A DNA stretch of 64,000 bases from Leucobacter chromiisoli. Lineage in GTDB: Bacteria > Actinomycetota > Actinomycetes > Actinomycetales > Microbacteriaceae. Of the stretch, positions 57,604 to 64,000 are shown in pieces; positions within the stretch are counted from its first letter, which is position 1; every line of letters begins with the position of its first letter. The stretch spans positions 62,001 to 126,000 of the forward strand of contig NZ_JAEHOH010000001.1 of NCBI RefSeq assembly GCF_016522505.1. The letters run 5' to 3'. The notes beneath the pieces are model-generated. The model was not told where the DNA came from and did not search any database. It saw only the letters and a program-made list of their open reading frames with translations. Position numbers and translations under genes: made by a program.

Positions 57604-57692
57604 GAGACTTCGCCGACGAAGGCCGTCGGCGATCGGAGACCTGTGTGGCGGCGACCGCCGACTGCGCGCGTCCTGGGAAGGAAAGGAGCTGA
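57600..57692 (+). CDS. Small coupled reading frame between PMI and ABC ATPase genes
   Basis: A 30-codon frame (MRDFADEGRRR... to ...PGKERS) whose ATG overlaps the PMI stop codon (ATGA) and whose stop is 1 nt before the ATPase ATG. No homologue is recognised. It may serve only to carry ribosomes to the next gene, or not be translated at all. Confidence 0.25.
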   Translation: MRDFADEGRRRSETCVAATADCARPGKERS

Positions 57693-57693
57693 T

Positions 57694-58488
57694 ATGCCCA
57701 CGCCAGTATTGGAAGCGCGGGGCCTGTCCCGGCAGTTCGGCAACGTCAGAGCGCTCAACGACGTCGACTTCGACGTGTACCCCGGCGAGGTGGTCGCCCT
57801 CATCGGCGACAACGGAGCCGGCAAGTCCACGCTCGTGAAGGCGCTCTCGGGCAACCTCGCGGTCGACAGCGGCACGGTCCTGTTCGACGGGAAGCCCGTC
57901 GAGCTGAGCCAGCCGAGTCAGGCGAGCGCGCTCGGGATCGAGACGGTCTATCAGGATCTCGCGCTCGCCCCGCACCTCGATCCGGTGCAGAACATGTACC
58001 TCGGGCGGGAGCTCCCCGTCGCGGGGCTCGCGGGCAAGCTCGGCTTCATGCGCACGAAGGAGATGCGGGAGAAGTCCCGCGACGCCTTCAACGACCTGGG
58101 CGCGACGGTGCGCTCGCTCACCTCCCCCGTCGGCGAGATGTCGGGCGGTCAGCGCCAGGCCATCGCGATCGCGCGCGCGGTGCACTGGGCGAGCCGGGTC
58201 GTGTTCCTCGACGAGCCCACGGCCGCCCTCGGCGTGCGTCAGACGAAGAACGTGCTCGAGACGATCCGCAAGGTGCGCGACAAGGGCATCGCGGTGGTCT
58301 TCATCAGCCACTCGATGCCGCACGTCATGGAGGTCTCCGACCGGGTGCAGATCCTGCGCCTCGGCACGCGGGTCGCCACCCTGGACGCGCAGCAGACCTC
58401 GATGGAGGAGCTGGTCGGCTACATGACCGGCGCCGTCAGCGGGCCCGGCCGGGAGACCGGCCCCGCACGAGAGGGGAACGGCTCATGA
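57694..58488 (+). CDS. Sugar ABC transporter ATP-binding protein (single-domain, FrcA-like)
   Basis: 264-residue ATPase for a ribose/fructose-type importer. Walker A is GDNGAGKST (38-46), the Q-loop YQDLALAPHLD, the signature MSGGQRQAIAIARA, Walker B VFLDEPTAALG and the switch histidine in ISHSMPH. Most importers of this class use a double-length RbsA protein; the single-domain form is the FrcA type and is expected to dimerise. AAAGGAG is placed 6 nt upstream of the ATG. Overlaps the permease by 4 nt. Confidence 0.93.
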   Translation: MPTPVLEARGLSRQFGNVRALNDVDFDVYPGEVVALIGDNGAGKSTLVKALSGNLAVDSGTVLFDGKPVELSQPSQASALGIETVYQDLALAPHLDPVQNMYLGRELPVAGLAGKLGFMRTKEMREKSRDAFNDLGATVRSLTSPVGEMSGGQRQAIAIARAVHWASRVVFLDEPTAALGVRQTKNVLETIRKVRDKGIAVVFISHSMPHVMEVSDRVQILRLGTRVATLDAQQTSMEELVGYMTGAVSGPGRETGPAREGNGS

Positions 58489-59564
58489 GCGCGCCCGTCA
58501 CCGAGACCATGGCCATCGGCTCCTCCGACGAGCACAAGGAGAGCTGGTTCAAGCACCTGCTGAAGGCGCAGGCGTTCCAGATCTTCCTCGTGCTGATCGG
58601 CATCGTCATCATCTTCTCGGCGCTCGCGCCCGAGCAGTTCGCGACCGCCTCGAACATGCGCCTCGTGGTGCAGAACGCCTCGATCCTCGCCGTGCTCGGC
58701 GTCGGCATGACCTTCGTCATCATCACGGCGGGCATCGACCTGTCGATCGGCTCGGTGCTCGTGTTCTCGGGCGTCGTCTCGGCGATGGTCATGCGCTCCA
58801 TGGGAGGCGACGGCTGGGGCGTCGCGACGGTCGGGATCCTGGTGTCGATCGGCTGCGGCCTCGGGTGGGGCCTGCTGAACGGCTTCCTCATCGCGAAGGC
58901 CAAGGTGCCGCCGCTCATCGTGACCCTCGGCTCGCTCGGCATGGCGCTCGGCTTCGCCCAGATCCTCACGGGCGGCGTCGACATCCGCGAGGTGCCGAGC
59001 GTGCTGACCGACACGATCGGCTACGGCAACGTCTTCGGCTCGGTGCCGGTGATCTCCGTGATCGCGCTGTTCTTCATCGTGATCGGCGGCATCGTGCTGC
59101 ACAAGACCCGGTTCGGGCTCCACACCTACGCGCTCGGCTCGAGCGAGCTCGCGGCTCGCCGCGTCGGCGTCAACGTCGACGCGAAGCTCATCGCGATCTA
59201 CGCCATCTCCGGCGGCCTCGCCGGCGTGGCGGGGATCATGTCGCTCGCGCAGTTCAGCACCACGGCGATCGCCGGCCAGCAGCAGACCAACCTGAACGTG
59301 ATCGCCGCGGTCGTGATCGGCGGCACCTCGCTGTTCGGCGGATCCGGCACCATCTTCGGCACCGTGGTCGGCCTGTTCATCCCCGCCGTGCTGCAGAACG
59401 GCTTCGTCATCACCGGCGTGCAGCCCTTCTGGCAGCAGGTCGCCGTCGGCGCCGTGCTGATCATCGCGGTGTACGTCGATCAGGTCAGGCGGGCGGCCTC
59501 CGCGCGGGGCCAGACGCAGGGCATCTGGAAGAAGATGCTCGGCGTCGGTCGAAAACAGACGTGA
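58485..59564 (+). CDS. Sugar ABC transporter permease (RbsC/FrcC family)
   Basis: 359-residue membrane protein with about nine helices. The early NMRLVVQNASILAVLGVGMT segment and the signature ITAGIDLSIGSVLVFSGVVS are diagnostic of ribose/xylose/fructose permeases. The transport-loop region ALGSSELAARRVGVNVDAKL and NVIAAVVIGGTSLFGGSG are also standard. It forms the channel of the importer with the ATPase and the lipoprotein encoded on each side. The start overlaps the ATPase stop (ATGA). Confidence 0.93.
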   Translation: MSAPVTETMAIGSSDEHKESWFKHLLKAQAFQIFLVLIGIVIIFSALAPEQFATASNMRLVVQNASILAVLGVGMTFVIITAGIDLSIGSVLVFSGVVSAMVMRSMGGDGWGVATVGILVSIGCGLGWGLLNGFLIAKAKVPPLIVTLGSLGMALGFAQILTGGVDIREVPSVLTDTIGYGNVFGSVPVISVIALFFIVIGGIVLHKTRFGLHTYALGSSELAARRVGVNVDAKLIAIYAISGGLAGVAGIMSLAQFSTTAIAGQQQTNLNVIAAVVIGGTSLFGGSGTIFGTVVGLFIPAVLQNGFVITGVQPFWQQVAVGAVLIIAVYVDQVRRAASARGQTQGIWKKMLGVGRKQT

Positions 59565-59570
59565 CGCGTC

Positions 59571-59597
59571 GGTGCCCGGGCCCCCGGCCCGGGCACC
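59571..59597 (+). terminator. Strong hairpin between permease and binding-protein genes
   Basis: Perfect arms GGTGCCCGGGC / GCCCGGGCACC with a 5-nt loop. In this position such hairpins often stabilise upstream mRNA or partly terminate, tuning relative amounts of permease and binding protein. Confidence 0.6.
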
Positions 59598-59648
59598 GCG
59601 CGCCCACCAGCGCATCACCACCACACACAACACGAAGGAAAGAGAACC

Positions 59649-60659
59649 ATGAACACGAAGAAGTGGAAGAGGTCGGCATTCGGGGTCGCGGCCCTGGGCG
59701 CGGCGTTCGCGCTCACGCTGAGCGGTTGCAGCTCGCCCGCCGCGAACGACAGCGGTGACGGCGGCGACGGAGGCGGCGGAGACGAGGCCTACGAGTTCGT
59801 CTTCGTCCCCGGCGTCGCGGGCGACGAGTTCTACATCAGCATGGGCTGCGGCATCCAGGACGCGGTCGAGGCCGCGGGCGGCACCGTCTCCGAGCAGGCG
59901 CCCGAGAAGTTCGACCCGACGCTGCAGAAGCCGCTCGTCGACTCCGTCACCTCGTCGAAGCCGGACGCACTGCTCGTCGCGCCGACCGACGTGAAGGCGA
60001 TGGAGGCCCCGATCAAGGCCGCCGAGGCCGCCGGCATCAAGGTGGTGCTGGTCGACACGACGCTCGAGGATCCGTCCGCGGCCGTCTCGCAGGTGTCGAG
60101 CGACAACGTGGGCGGCGGCGAGGCGGCCTTCTCGGCGATCGAGGAGGCGCACCCCGACGGCGGCAAGGTGCTCGTGATCTCGGTGGATCCCGGCATCTCG
60201 ACGACCGATCAGCGCGCTGAGGGCTTCCAGCAGGCCGCCGAGGCGAACGACAAGTTCGAGTACCTGGGCGTGCAGTACAGCCACAACGAGCCCGCCGAGG
60301 CGGCCCGTCTCGTGACCGCCGCCCTGCAGAAGGATCCCGACATCGTGGGCATCTTCGCGGCGAACCTGTTCGCCGCCGAGGGCACCGCGACCGGTGTGAA
60401 GCAGGCGGGGGCCGAGGACATCACCATCGTCGGCTTCGACGCCGGCCCGGCCCAGGTCAAGCAGCTCGAGGACGGCGTCGTGCAGGCCCTCGTGGCTCAG
60501 GAGCCGCGCAAGATCGGCGAGGAGGGCGTCGCGCAGGCGCTCGCCGCGCTGAACGGCGAGGAGACCGAGGAGAAGATCCAGACCGGGTTCACGGTGATCA
60601 CGCAGGACAACCTGGACGGCGAGGGCGGCGACGCCGCGTACGTCTCCTCCTGCGGCTGA
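59649..60659 (+). CDS. Sugar ABC transporter substrate-binding lipoprotein (RbsB-like)
   Basis: 336-residue binding protein. The lipoprotein signal (MNTKKWKRSAFGVAALGAAF...LSGC) places the lipidated cysteine at residue 27, followed by a Gly/Asp-rich linker. The mature part is a periplasmic-binding type 1 fold with DALLVAPTDVKAMEAPIKAA, VVLVDTTLEDPSAAVSQVSSD (in parts), GIFAANLFAAEGTATGVKQA and IVGFDAGPAQVKQLEDG. A GAAAGGA site lies 6-12 nt before the ATG. The ligand is a sugar or polyol; which one is not evident. Confidence 0.93.
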   Translation: MNTKKWKRSAFGVAALGAAFALTLSGCSSPAANDSGDGGDGGGGDEAYEFVFVPGVAGDEFYISMGCGIQDAVEAAGGTVSEQAPEKFDPTLQKPLVDSVTSSKPDALLVAPTDVKAMEAPIKAAEAAGIKVVLVDTTLEDPSAAVSQVSSDNVGGGEAAFSAIEEAHPDGGKVLVISVDPGISTTDQRAEGFQQAAEANDKFEYLGVQYSHNEPAEAARLVTAALQKDPDIVGIFAANLFAAEGTATGVKQAGAEDITIVGFDAGPAQVKQLEDGVVQALVAQEPRKIGEEGVAQALAALNGEETEEKIQTGFTVITQDNLDGEGGDAAYVSSCG

Positions 60660-60668
60660 TCCGCGACG

Positions 60669-60710
60669 GCGCGGTGCCGTCGGCCCGGGCAGGGGCCGGC
60701 GGCACCGCGC
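60669..60710 (+). terminator. Hairpin after the binding-protein gene
   Basis: 17-bp arms (60669-60685, 60694-60710) beginning GCGCGGTGCCG with a single G-T pair and an 8-nt loop, 10 nt after the stop codon. No U-tract follows, so read-through into the SDR gene is possible. Confidence 0.6.
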
Positions 60711-60815
60711 TTGCACGCGCACCGCGCGGTGGAGGAGCGCCTCCGGGACACGGCAGGATAGAGGGAGCCGACCGAGGTCGGGGCAGAGACAACGAGGTTG
60801 AAGGAGAAGACGACG

Positions 60816-61589
60816 ATGAAGTGTGACGACCTGCGCGGACGAGTGGCAGTGGTGACCGGCGGCGCGCGGGGGATCGGCTACTCCCTCGCCCAGGCGCTCG
60901 CCGGGCAGGGGTGCTCGGTGGCCCTGCTCGACCTGCTTCCCGAGGTCGAGGCGTCGGCCGCGCGGCTCGCGGAGCAGACGGGCGCGCCGACCGCGCACGC
61001 CACCGTCGACGTCACCGACCCCGACTCGGTGGACGCCGCCTTCGAGACCGTCGCGCGGGCCCTCGGCACCCCCGAGATCCTCGTCACCGCGGCCGGGATC
61101 TGCATCTGGGGCGACTCCACGGAGGTCGACCGCGCCACCTGGTCCCGCGTCGTCGACGTCAACCTCAGCGGCACCTTCTACTGCGCCCAGGCGTTCGGTC
61201 GCCGGGCGATCGGCGCCGGCGTGCGCGGTTCCATCGTGATGATCTCCTCGATGTCGGCGCGGATCGTGAACGTGCCGCAGTTCCAGGCCTCCTACAACGC
61301 CTCGAAGGCCGGCGTCGATCACCTCGTCAAGTCCCTCGCCGTGGAGTGGGCCCAGCGGGGCATCCGCGTCAACGCCATCGCGCCCGGCTACACGCTCTCC
61401 AACATGACCAGGCAGTTCACCGAGGTCGAGCCCGAGCTCGCGGCCCAGTGGAACGCCGCGACCCCCATGGGCCGCATGGGCACTCCGGAGGATCTGCACG
61501 GGCCGACGCTCCTGCTCGCCTCCGACGCGGCCGCCGGCTACCTGACGGGCCAGACGATCGTCGTCGACGGCGGCTACACCGCGATCTGA
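60816..61589 (+). CDS. SDR-family oxidoreductase (polyol/sugar dehydrogenase-like)
   Basis: 257-residue short-chain dehydrogenase. The cofactor motif is VVTGGARGIGYSLA, the acidic end of the second strand (LLDL) suggests NAD preference, and VTAAGIC replaces the usual N-N-A-G. The catalytic serine is in MISSMSA and the pair is SYNASKAGVD (Y-x3-K). APGYTLSNMT and the C-terminal GQTIVVDGGYTAI are standard. It would oxidise a polyol hydroxyl to a ketose. ATG 60816 has AAGGAG 9 nt upstream; a TTG at 60798 is less likely. A partial LacI-site match (GACAACG at 60788) precedes it. Confidence 0.9.
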   Translation: MKCDDLRGRVAVVTGGARGIGYSLAQALAGQGCSVALLDLLPEVEASAARLAEQTGAPTAHATVDVTDPDSVDAAFETVARALGTPEILVTAAGICIWGDSTEVDRATWSRVVDVNLSGTFYCAQAFGRRAIGAGVRGSIVMISSMSARIVNVPQFQASYNASKAGVDHLVKSLAVEWAQRGIRVNAIAPGYTLSNMTRQFTEVEPELAAQWNAATPMGRMGTPEDLHGPTLLLASDAAAGYLTGQTIVVDGGYTAI

Positions 61590-61599
61590 GCGCGCGACC

Positions 61600-63168
61600 G
61601 TGGGCACGAAGCAGGGGAGCGCGTACGTCGCCGTCGATATGGGGTCCTCCTCGGGCCGGATCATGCTCGGCACGCTCCGGGGCACGGGTGCGGAGGGCGT
61701 GCCGTCGGCCCCGAGCATGACGATCCGCGAGGTCGCGAGGTTCGCCAACACGCCGCTGCGCACGGCGCAGGGGCTGTCCTGGGATCTCGACGCGTTCCGC
61801 CGATTCCTCGAGGCCGGGCTGCGCGACGCGGTCGCGGCCGCGGCCGCGGAGGGCTCGGCGATCCGCGGGATCGGCGTGGACTCCTGGGGCGTCGACTACG
61901 CGCGCTTGGACGAGGCGGGCGAGCTGCGGGCCTTCGTCCGGCACCACCGCGACGCCGACCCCGACCTCGCCGCCGAGACCTCCCGGGGGCTCGACGTCGG
62001 CGACGCCTACGAGCGCACGGGCGTGCTCGACCAGGCGATCAACACCGCGCACCAGCTGCGGCAGGACGCCCGCGCCGGCATCGGCTCGGACGGCGACACC
62101 GCCATCCTCATCGCCGACCTCGTGGTCCACCTGCTGACCGGGCGCGTGGCCGCCGAGCGCACCCTCGCGTCCACCACGGCGCTGCTCGACCGGCGCGACG
62201 ACGCCTGGTCCGGGCGCCTGCTCGCCGACTACGGAGCGGAGGTGCGGCTGCCCGAGCTCGTCTCGCCGGGAGACTTCGCCGGCGGCACGAGCCCCGACCT
62301 GACGACGCGGATCGGGGCCGAGGCGCCGCTGCCCGTCTACTACGTCACGGGGCACGACACGGCGGCCGCCTTCGCCGCCGTCACCGCGGCGGCGCCTCGT
62401 GAGCCGACCGGCCCGCCTGACGGGTCCGCCCCGTCGGCGGGGTCCGCCGCGGGGCGGAGCTGGGGCGTGGTCTCGTGCGGCAGCTGGGCCGTCGTCGGTC
62501 TGGCGGTGCCGCAGCCGATCCTCACCTCGGAGGCGAGGCAGCGGGGCTTCACGCAGGAGCTCGGCGCAGAGGGCGACACCCTGCTCGTGAAGAACCTCAG
62601 CGGCATGTGGCTGCTGCAGGAGCTCACGCGCGAGTGGGCCGCCGAGGACGGCCTGGCGACCTGGCCCCTCGCCGCGCTGCAGGAGCTTCTCGCCGGCGCC
62701 CGGGAATCCCCGTACCGCGGCCGCTTCGACCCCGCCGACCCCTCCCTCCAGGCGCCGGGCGACCTGAGCCGCCGCATCGGGGACGGCTGCGAGGCGGCGG
62801 GGCACGACCGGCCGCGCGACCGGATCGAGACCGTGCGGGCCGTCCTCGTGAGCCTCGCCGCGGCCTACGCGCGGGCGCTCGCCGAGGCCGCCGAGCTCGC
62901 CGGCACGACCGTGGACGCGGTGCGCATCGTGAGCGGCGGATCGCGCAACACCGTGCTCTGCGAGCTCACCGCCCGGTACACGGGCCTCCCCGTCGTCGCC
63001 GGGCCGCCGGAGGCGTCGGCGAGGGGCGTGCTGCTGCAGCTCGCCGTCGCCGCCGGAGAGCTGCCGAGCCTCGCCGTCGCCCGCACCATCGACATCGACG
63101 ACGGGGAGACCGCCGGTCACCTCGGCGTCCCCTTCCGTCCCGAACACCAGGAGGACACGCATGACTGA
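61600..63168 (+). CDS. FGGY-family carbohydrate kinase (rhamnulokinase-like)
   Basis: 522-residue sugar kinase. The N-terminal phosphate-binding motif is AVDMGSSSGRIMLGTLRG, the form seen in rhamnulokinases. GIGVDSWGVDYARLD, VTGHDTAAAFAAV, VSCGSWAVVGLAV, LSGMWLLQELTREW and the C-terminal VSGGSRNTVLCELTA with GPPEASARGVLLQL follow the same family order. RhaB-type kinases phosphorylate the C1 hydroxyl of ketoses, giving substrates for class II aldolases, one of which is encoded next. No rhamnose isomerase gene is visible, so the ketose is more likely made by a dehydrogenase. GTG 61600 has no clear ribosome-binding site. Overlaps the aldolase by 8 nt. Confidence 0.9.
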   Translation: MGTKQGSAYVAVDMGSSSGRIMLGTLRGTGAEGVPSAPSMTIREVARFANTPLRTAQGLSWDLDAFRRFLEAGLRDAVAAAAAEGSAIRGIGVDSWGVDYARLDEAGELRAFVRHHRDADPDLAAETSRGLDVGDAYERTGVLDQAINTAHQLRQDARAGIGSDGDTAILIADLVVHLLTGRVAAERTLASTTALLDRRDDAWSGRLLADYGAEVRLPELVSPGDFAGGTSPDLTTRIGAEAPLPVYYVTGHDTAAAFAAVTAAAPREPTGPPDGSAPSAGSAAGRSWGVVSCGSWAVVGLAVPQPILTSEARQRGFTQELGAEGDTLLVKNLSGMWLLQELTREWAAEDGLATWPLAALQELLAGARESPYRGRFDPADPSLQAPGDLSRRIGDGCEAAGHDRPRDRIETVRAVLVSLAAAYARALAEAAELAGTTVDAVRIVSGGSRNTVLCELTARYTGLPVVAGPPEASARGVLLQLAVAAGELPSLAVARTIDIDDGETAGHLGVPFRPEHQEDTHD

Positions 63169-63919
63169 ACGAGATCAGGCGCTGAACGCGCTCGTGGAGC
63201 TGTCGCGGCGGCTGGGCGACCCGTCGGCCGACGCTGCGATCCTGGGCGAGGGCAACACCTCGGTGCGGATCGGTGAGCGCGAGATGCTCGTCAAGGCGAG
63301 CGGTGCCGTGCTCGGGGACGCCGAGGCGGCCGACTTCGTGCCGCTGGATCTCGGTGAGGCCGAGCGGCTGATCGGCGATCCCGATGCCGGGGACACCGAG
63401 GTCTCGGAGCTCTTCGGCCGCGTCGCGGAGGCGCACGGCCGCCGGCCCTCGGTCGAGGCGCTGCTGCACGCCGTGGTCTACGCCAGCACGGACGCCCGGG
63501 TCGTCGCCCACAGCCACCCCACCGACGTGAACGCGCTGCTGTGCTCCGAGCGCGCCGAGCTGCTGATCGAGGGCGGGCTGTTCCCGGATCAGATCGTCGT
63601 GCTCGGGGCGACGCCGCTGCTCGTCGACTACATCGATCCCGGCATCCGCCTGGCCCGCGAGGTCGCGCTGCTGCTCGCGGAGCATATCGAGCGCCACGGG
63701 GAGAGCCCGCGCGTGATCTACCTCCGCAACCACGGCATGTTCGCGCTGGGCGCCTCCGCCGCCGAGGTGCTGGGCATCACGCGCATGGCGCAGAAGTGCG
63801 CGCGGGTGCTGATCGGCGCGGCCGCCGTCGGCGGCGTGCAGTTCATGCCGGCCGAGGAGGTCGTCCGCATCGACAGCAGGCCCGACGAGCAGTTCCGCCG
63901 CGGGCTGCTGAGCAACTGA
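63161..63919 (+). CDS. Class II aldolase/adducin family protein
   Basis: 252-residue zinc aldolase of the fuculose/rhamnulose-1-phosphate or ribulose-phosphate-epimerase-like group. The phosphate-binding loop is ILGEGNTSVRIG (family G-N-x-S), with VKASGAVLG next. Zinc histidines are in VVAHSHPTDVNALL (H-x-H) and the third in YLRNHGMFALG. It would split a ketose-1-phosphate into dihydroxyacetone phosphate and an aldehyde. AGGAGG lies 5 nt before the ATG, within the kinase gene. The pairing with a RhaB-like kinase supports this role. Confidence 0.9.
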   Translation: MTERDQALNALVELSRRLGDPSADAAILGEGNTSVRIGEREMLVKASGAVLGDAEAADFVPLDLGEAERLIGDPDAGDTEVSELFGRVAEAHGRRPSVEALLHAVVYASTDARVVAHSHPTDVNALLCSERAELLIEGGLFPDQIVVLGATPLLVDYIDPGIRLAREVALLLAEHIERHGESPRVIYLRNHGMFALGASAAEVLGITRMAQKCARVLIGAAAVGGVQFMPAEEVVRIDSRPDEQFRRGLLSN

Positions 63920-63933
63920 GAGAGGGAGAGACC

Positions 63934-64000
63934 ATGACGTCACAGCTGGAGGGCAAGGTCGCCGTGCTCACGGGCGCGAGCTCGGGCATCGGCCTCGCGG
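63934..64000 (+). CDS. SDR-family oxidoreductase (partial, N-terminus only)
   Basis: Only 22 codons are in the window: MTSQLEGKVAVLTGASSGIG and then LA. The T-G-x3-G-I-G cofactor motif identifies a short-chain dehydrogenase. GAGAGGGAGAG precedes the ATG, 14 nt after the aldolase stop, so it continues the polyol operon. Confidence 0.85.
   Translation, partial: MTSQLEGKVAVLTGASSGIGLA

Noticed and set aside
60798-60815. TTG start six codons upstream for the SDR gene
   Set aside because: The ATG at 60816 has a properly spaced AAGGAG, which the TTG start would place inside the coding region.
58419-61763. 1114-codon minus-strand frame antisense to the sugar ABC genes
   Set aside because: No recognisable domains; antisense shadow of permease, binding protein and SDR genes.
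1-64000. tRNA/rRNA genes, insertion sequences, CRISPR arrays, toxin-antitoxin or restriction systems
   Set aside because: Looked for on both strands; no cloverleaf, transposase, spacer-repeat array or defence gene was recognised.

Overview
The window is 64 kb of very GC-rich (about 70 % by eye) chromosomal DNA with tightly packed genes, frequent ATGA/GTGA stop-start overlaps, many GTG starts and repeated signs of leaderless transcription (TANNNT, then 6-7 nt, then the start codon). Together with a single-chain glycyl-tRNA synthetase, an actinobacterial Holin-X/DUF3618/YtxH-like trio and the many catabolic operons, this points to a high-GC actinobacterium. A Leucobacter-like member of the Microbacteriaceae is my best guess, but that is inference. 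No rRNA, tRNA, IS element, prophage or CRISPR array was found.

Layout: (1) 1-7.4 kb: the N-terminal part of an aldehyde dehydrogenase, a quinone oxidoreductase, a large FAD/4Fe-4S D-lactate-dehydrogenase-like enzyme, a lipoate-protein ligase family protein and an alpha/beta hydrolase. (2) 7.5-19.2 kb: an XRE-cupin regulator and an operon with a peptide-type ABC transporter (binding protein, two permeases, a two-domain ATPase), hydantoinase/oxoprolinase A and B, a metal-dependent amidohydrolase and a SnoaL-like protein. It looks like an import-and-hydrolyse system for a cyclic or N-blocked amino-acid derivative. (3) 19.2-25.3 kb: a second XRE-cupin regulator, divergent from an NhaC-type transporter, a DHDPS-family enzyme and a three-part FAD/2Fe-2S amine oxidoreductase. 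This arrangement matches hydroxyproline or opine catabolism. (4) 25.3-34.4 kb: a core region with a 2-hydroxyacid dehydrogenase, glyS, a CPBP protease, a divergent protoporphyrinogen-oxidase-like protein carrying a near-consensus parS site, the envelope trio, hemD, a small conserved hypothetical and a PEP-mutase-family protein. (5) 34.5-38.9 kb: a nitroreductase, then a cyclase / ThDP enzyme / AEC transporter operon. (6) 39.0-46.2 kb: an MHS transporter, alcohol dehydrogenase, Baeyer-Villiger-type monooxygenase and esterase operon, divergent from a GAF-PucR regulator. (7) 46.3-50.5 kb: an ABC-2 exporter with a NarL-type two-component system. (8) 50.6-64 kb: a sugar/polyol cluster with a DUF4432 protein, mannitol-dehydrogenase-family enzyme, three SDRs, a kinase-HAD fusion, a LacI regulator, a PMI, a ribose-type ABC importer, a rhamnulokinase-like kinase and a class II aldolase.

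The most noteworthy non-genic signals are: a repeat family that duplicates stop-codon hairpins around a shared 20-bp core (27.8 and 48.2 kb); a LacI operator family with sites around the LacI promoter and inside the mannitol dehydrogenase gene; a perfect palindrome at the NhaC operon promoter; nested palindromes on both sides of the exporter/two-component module; and the parS-like site.
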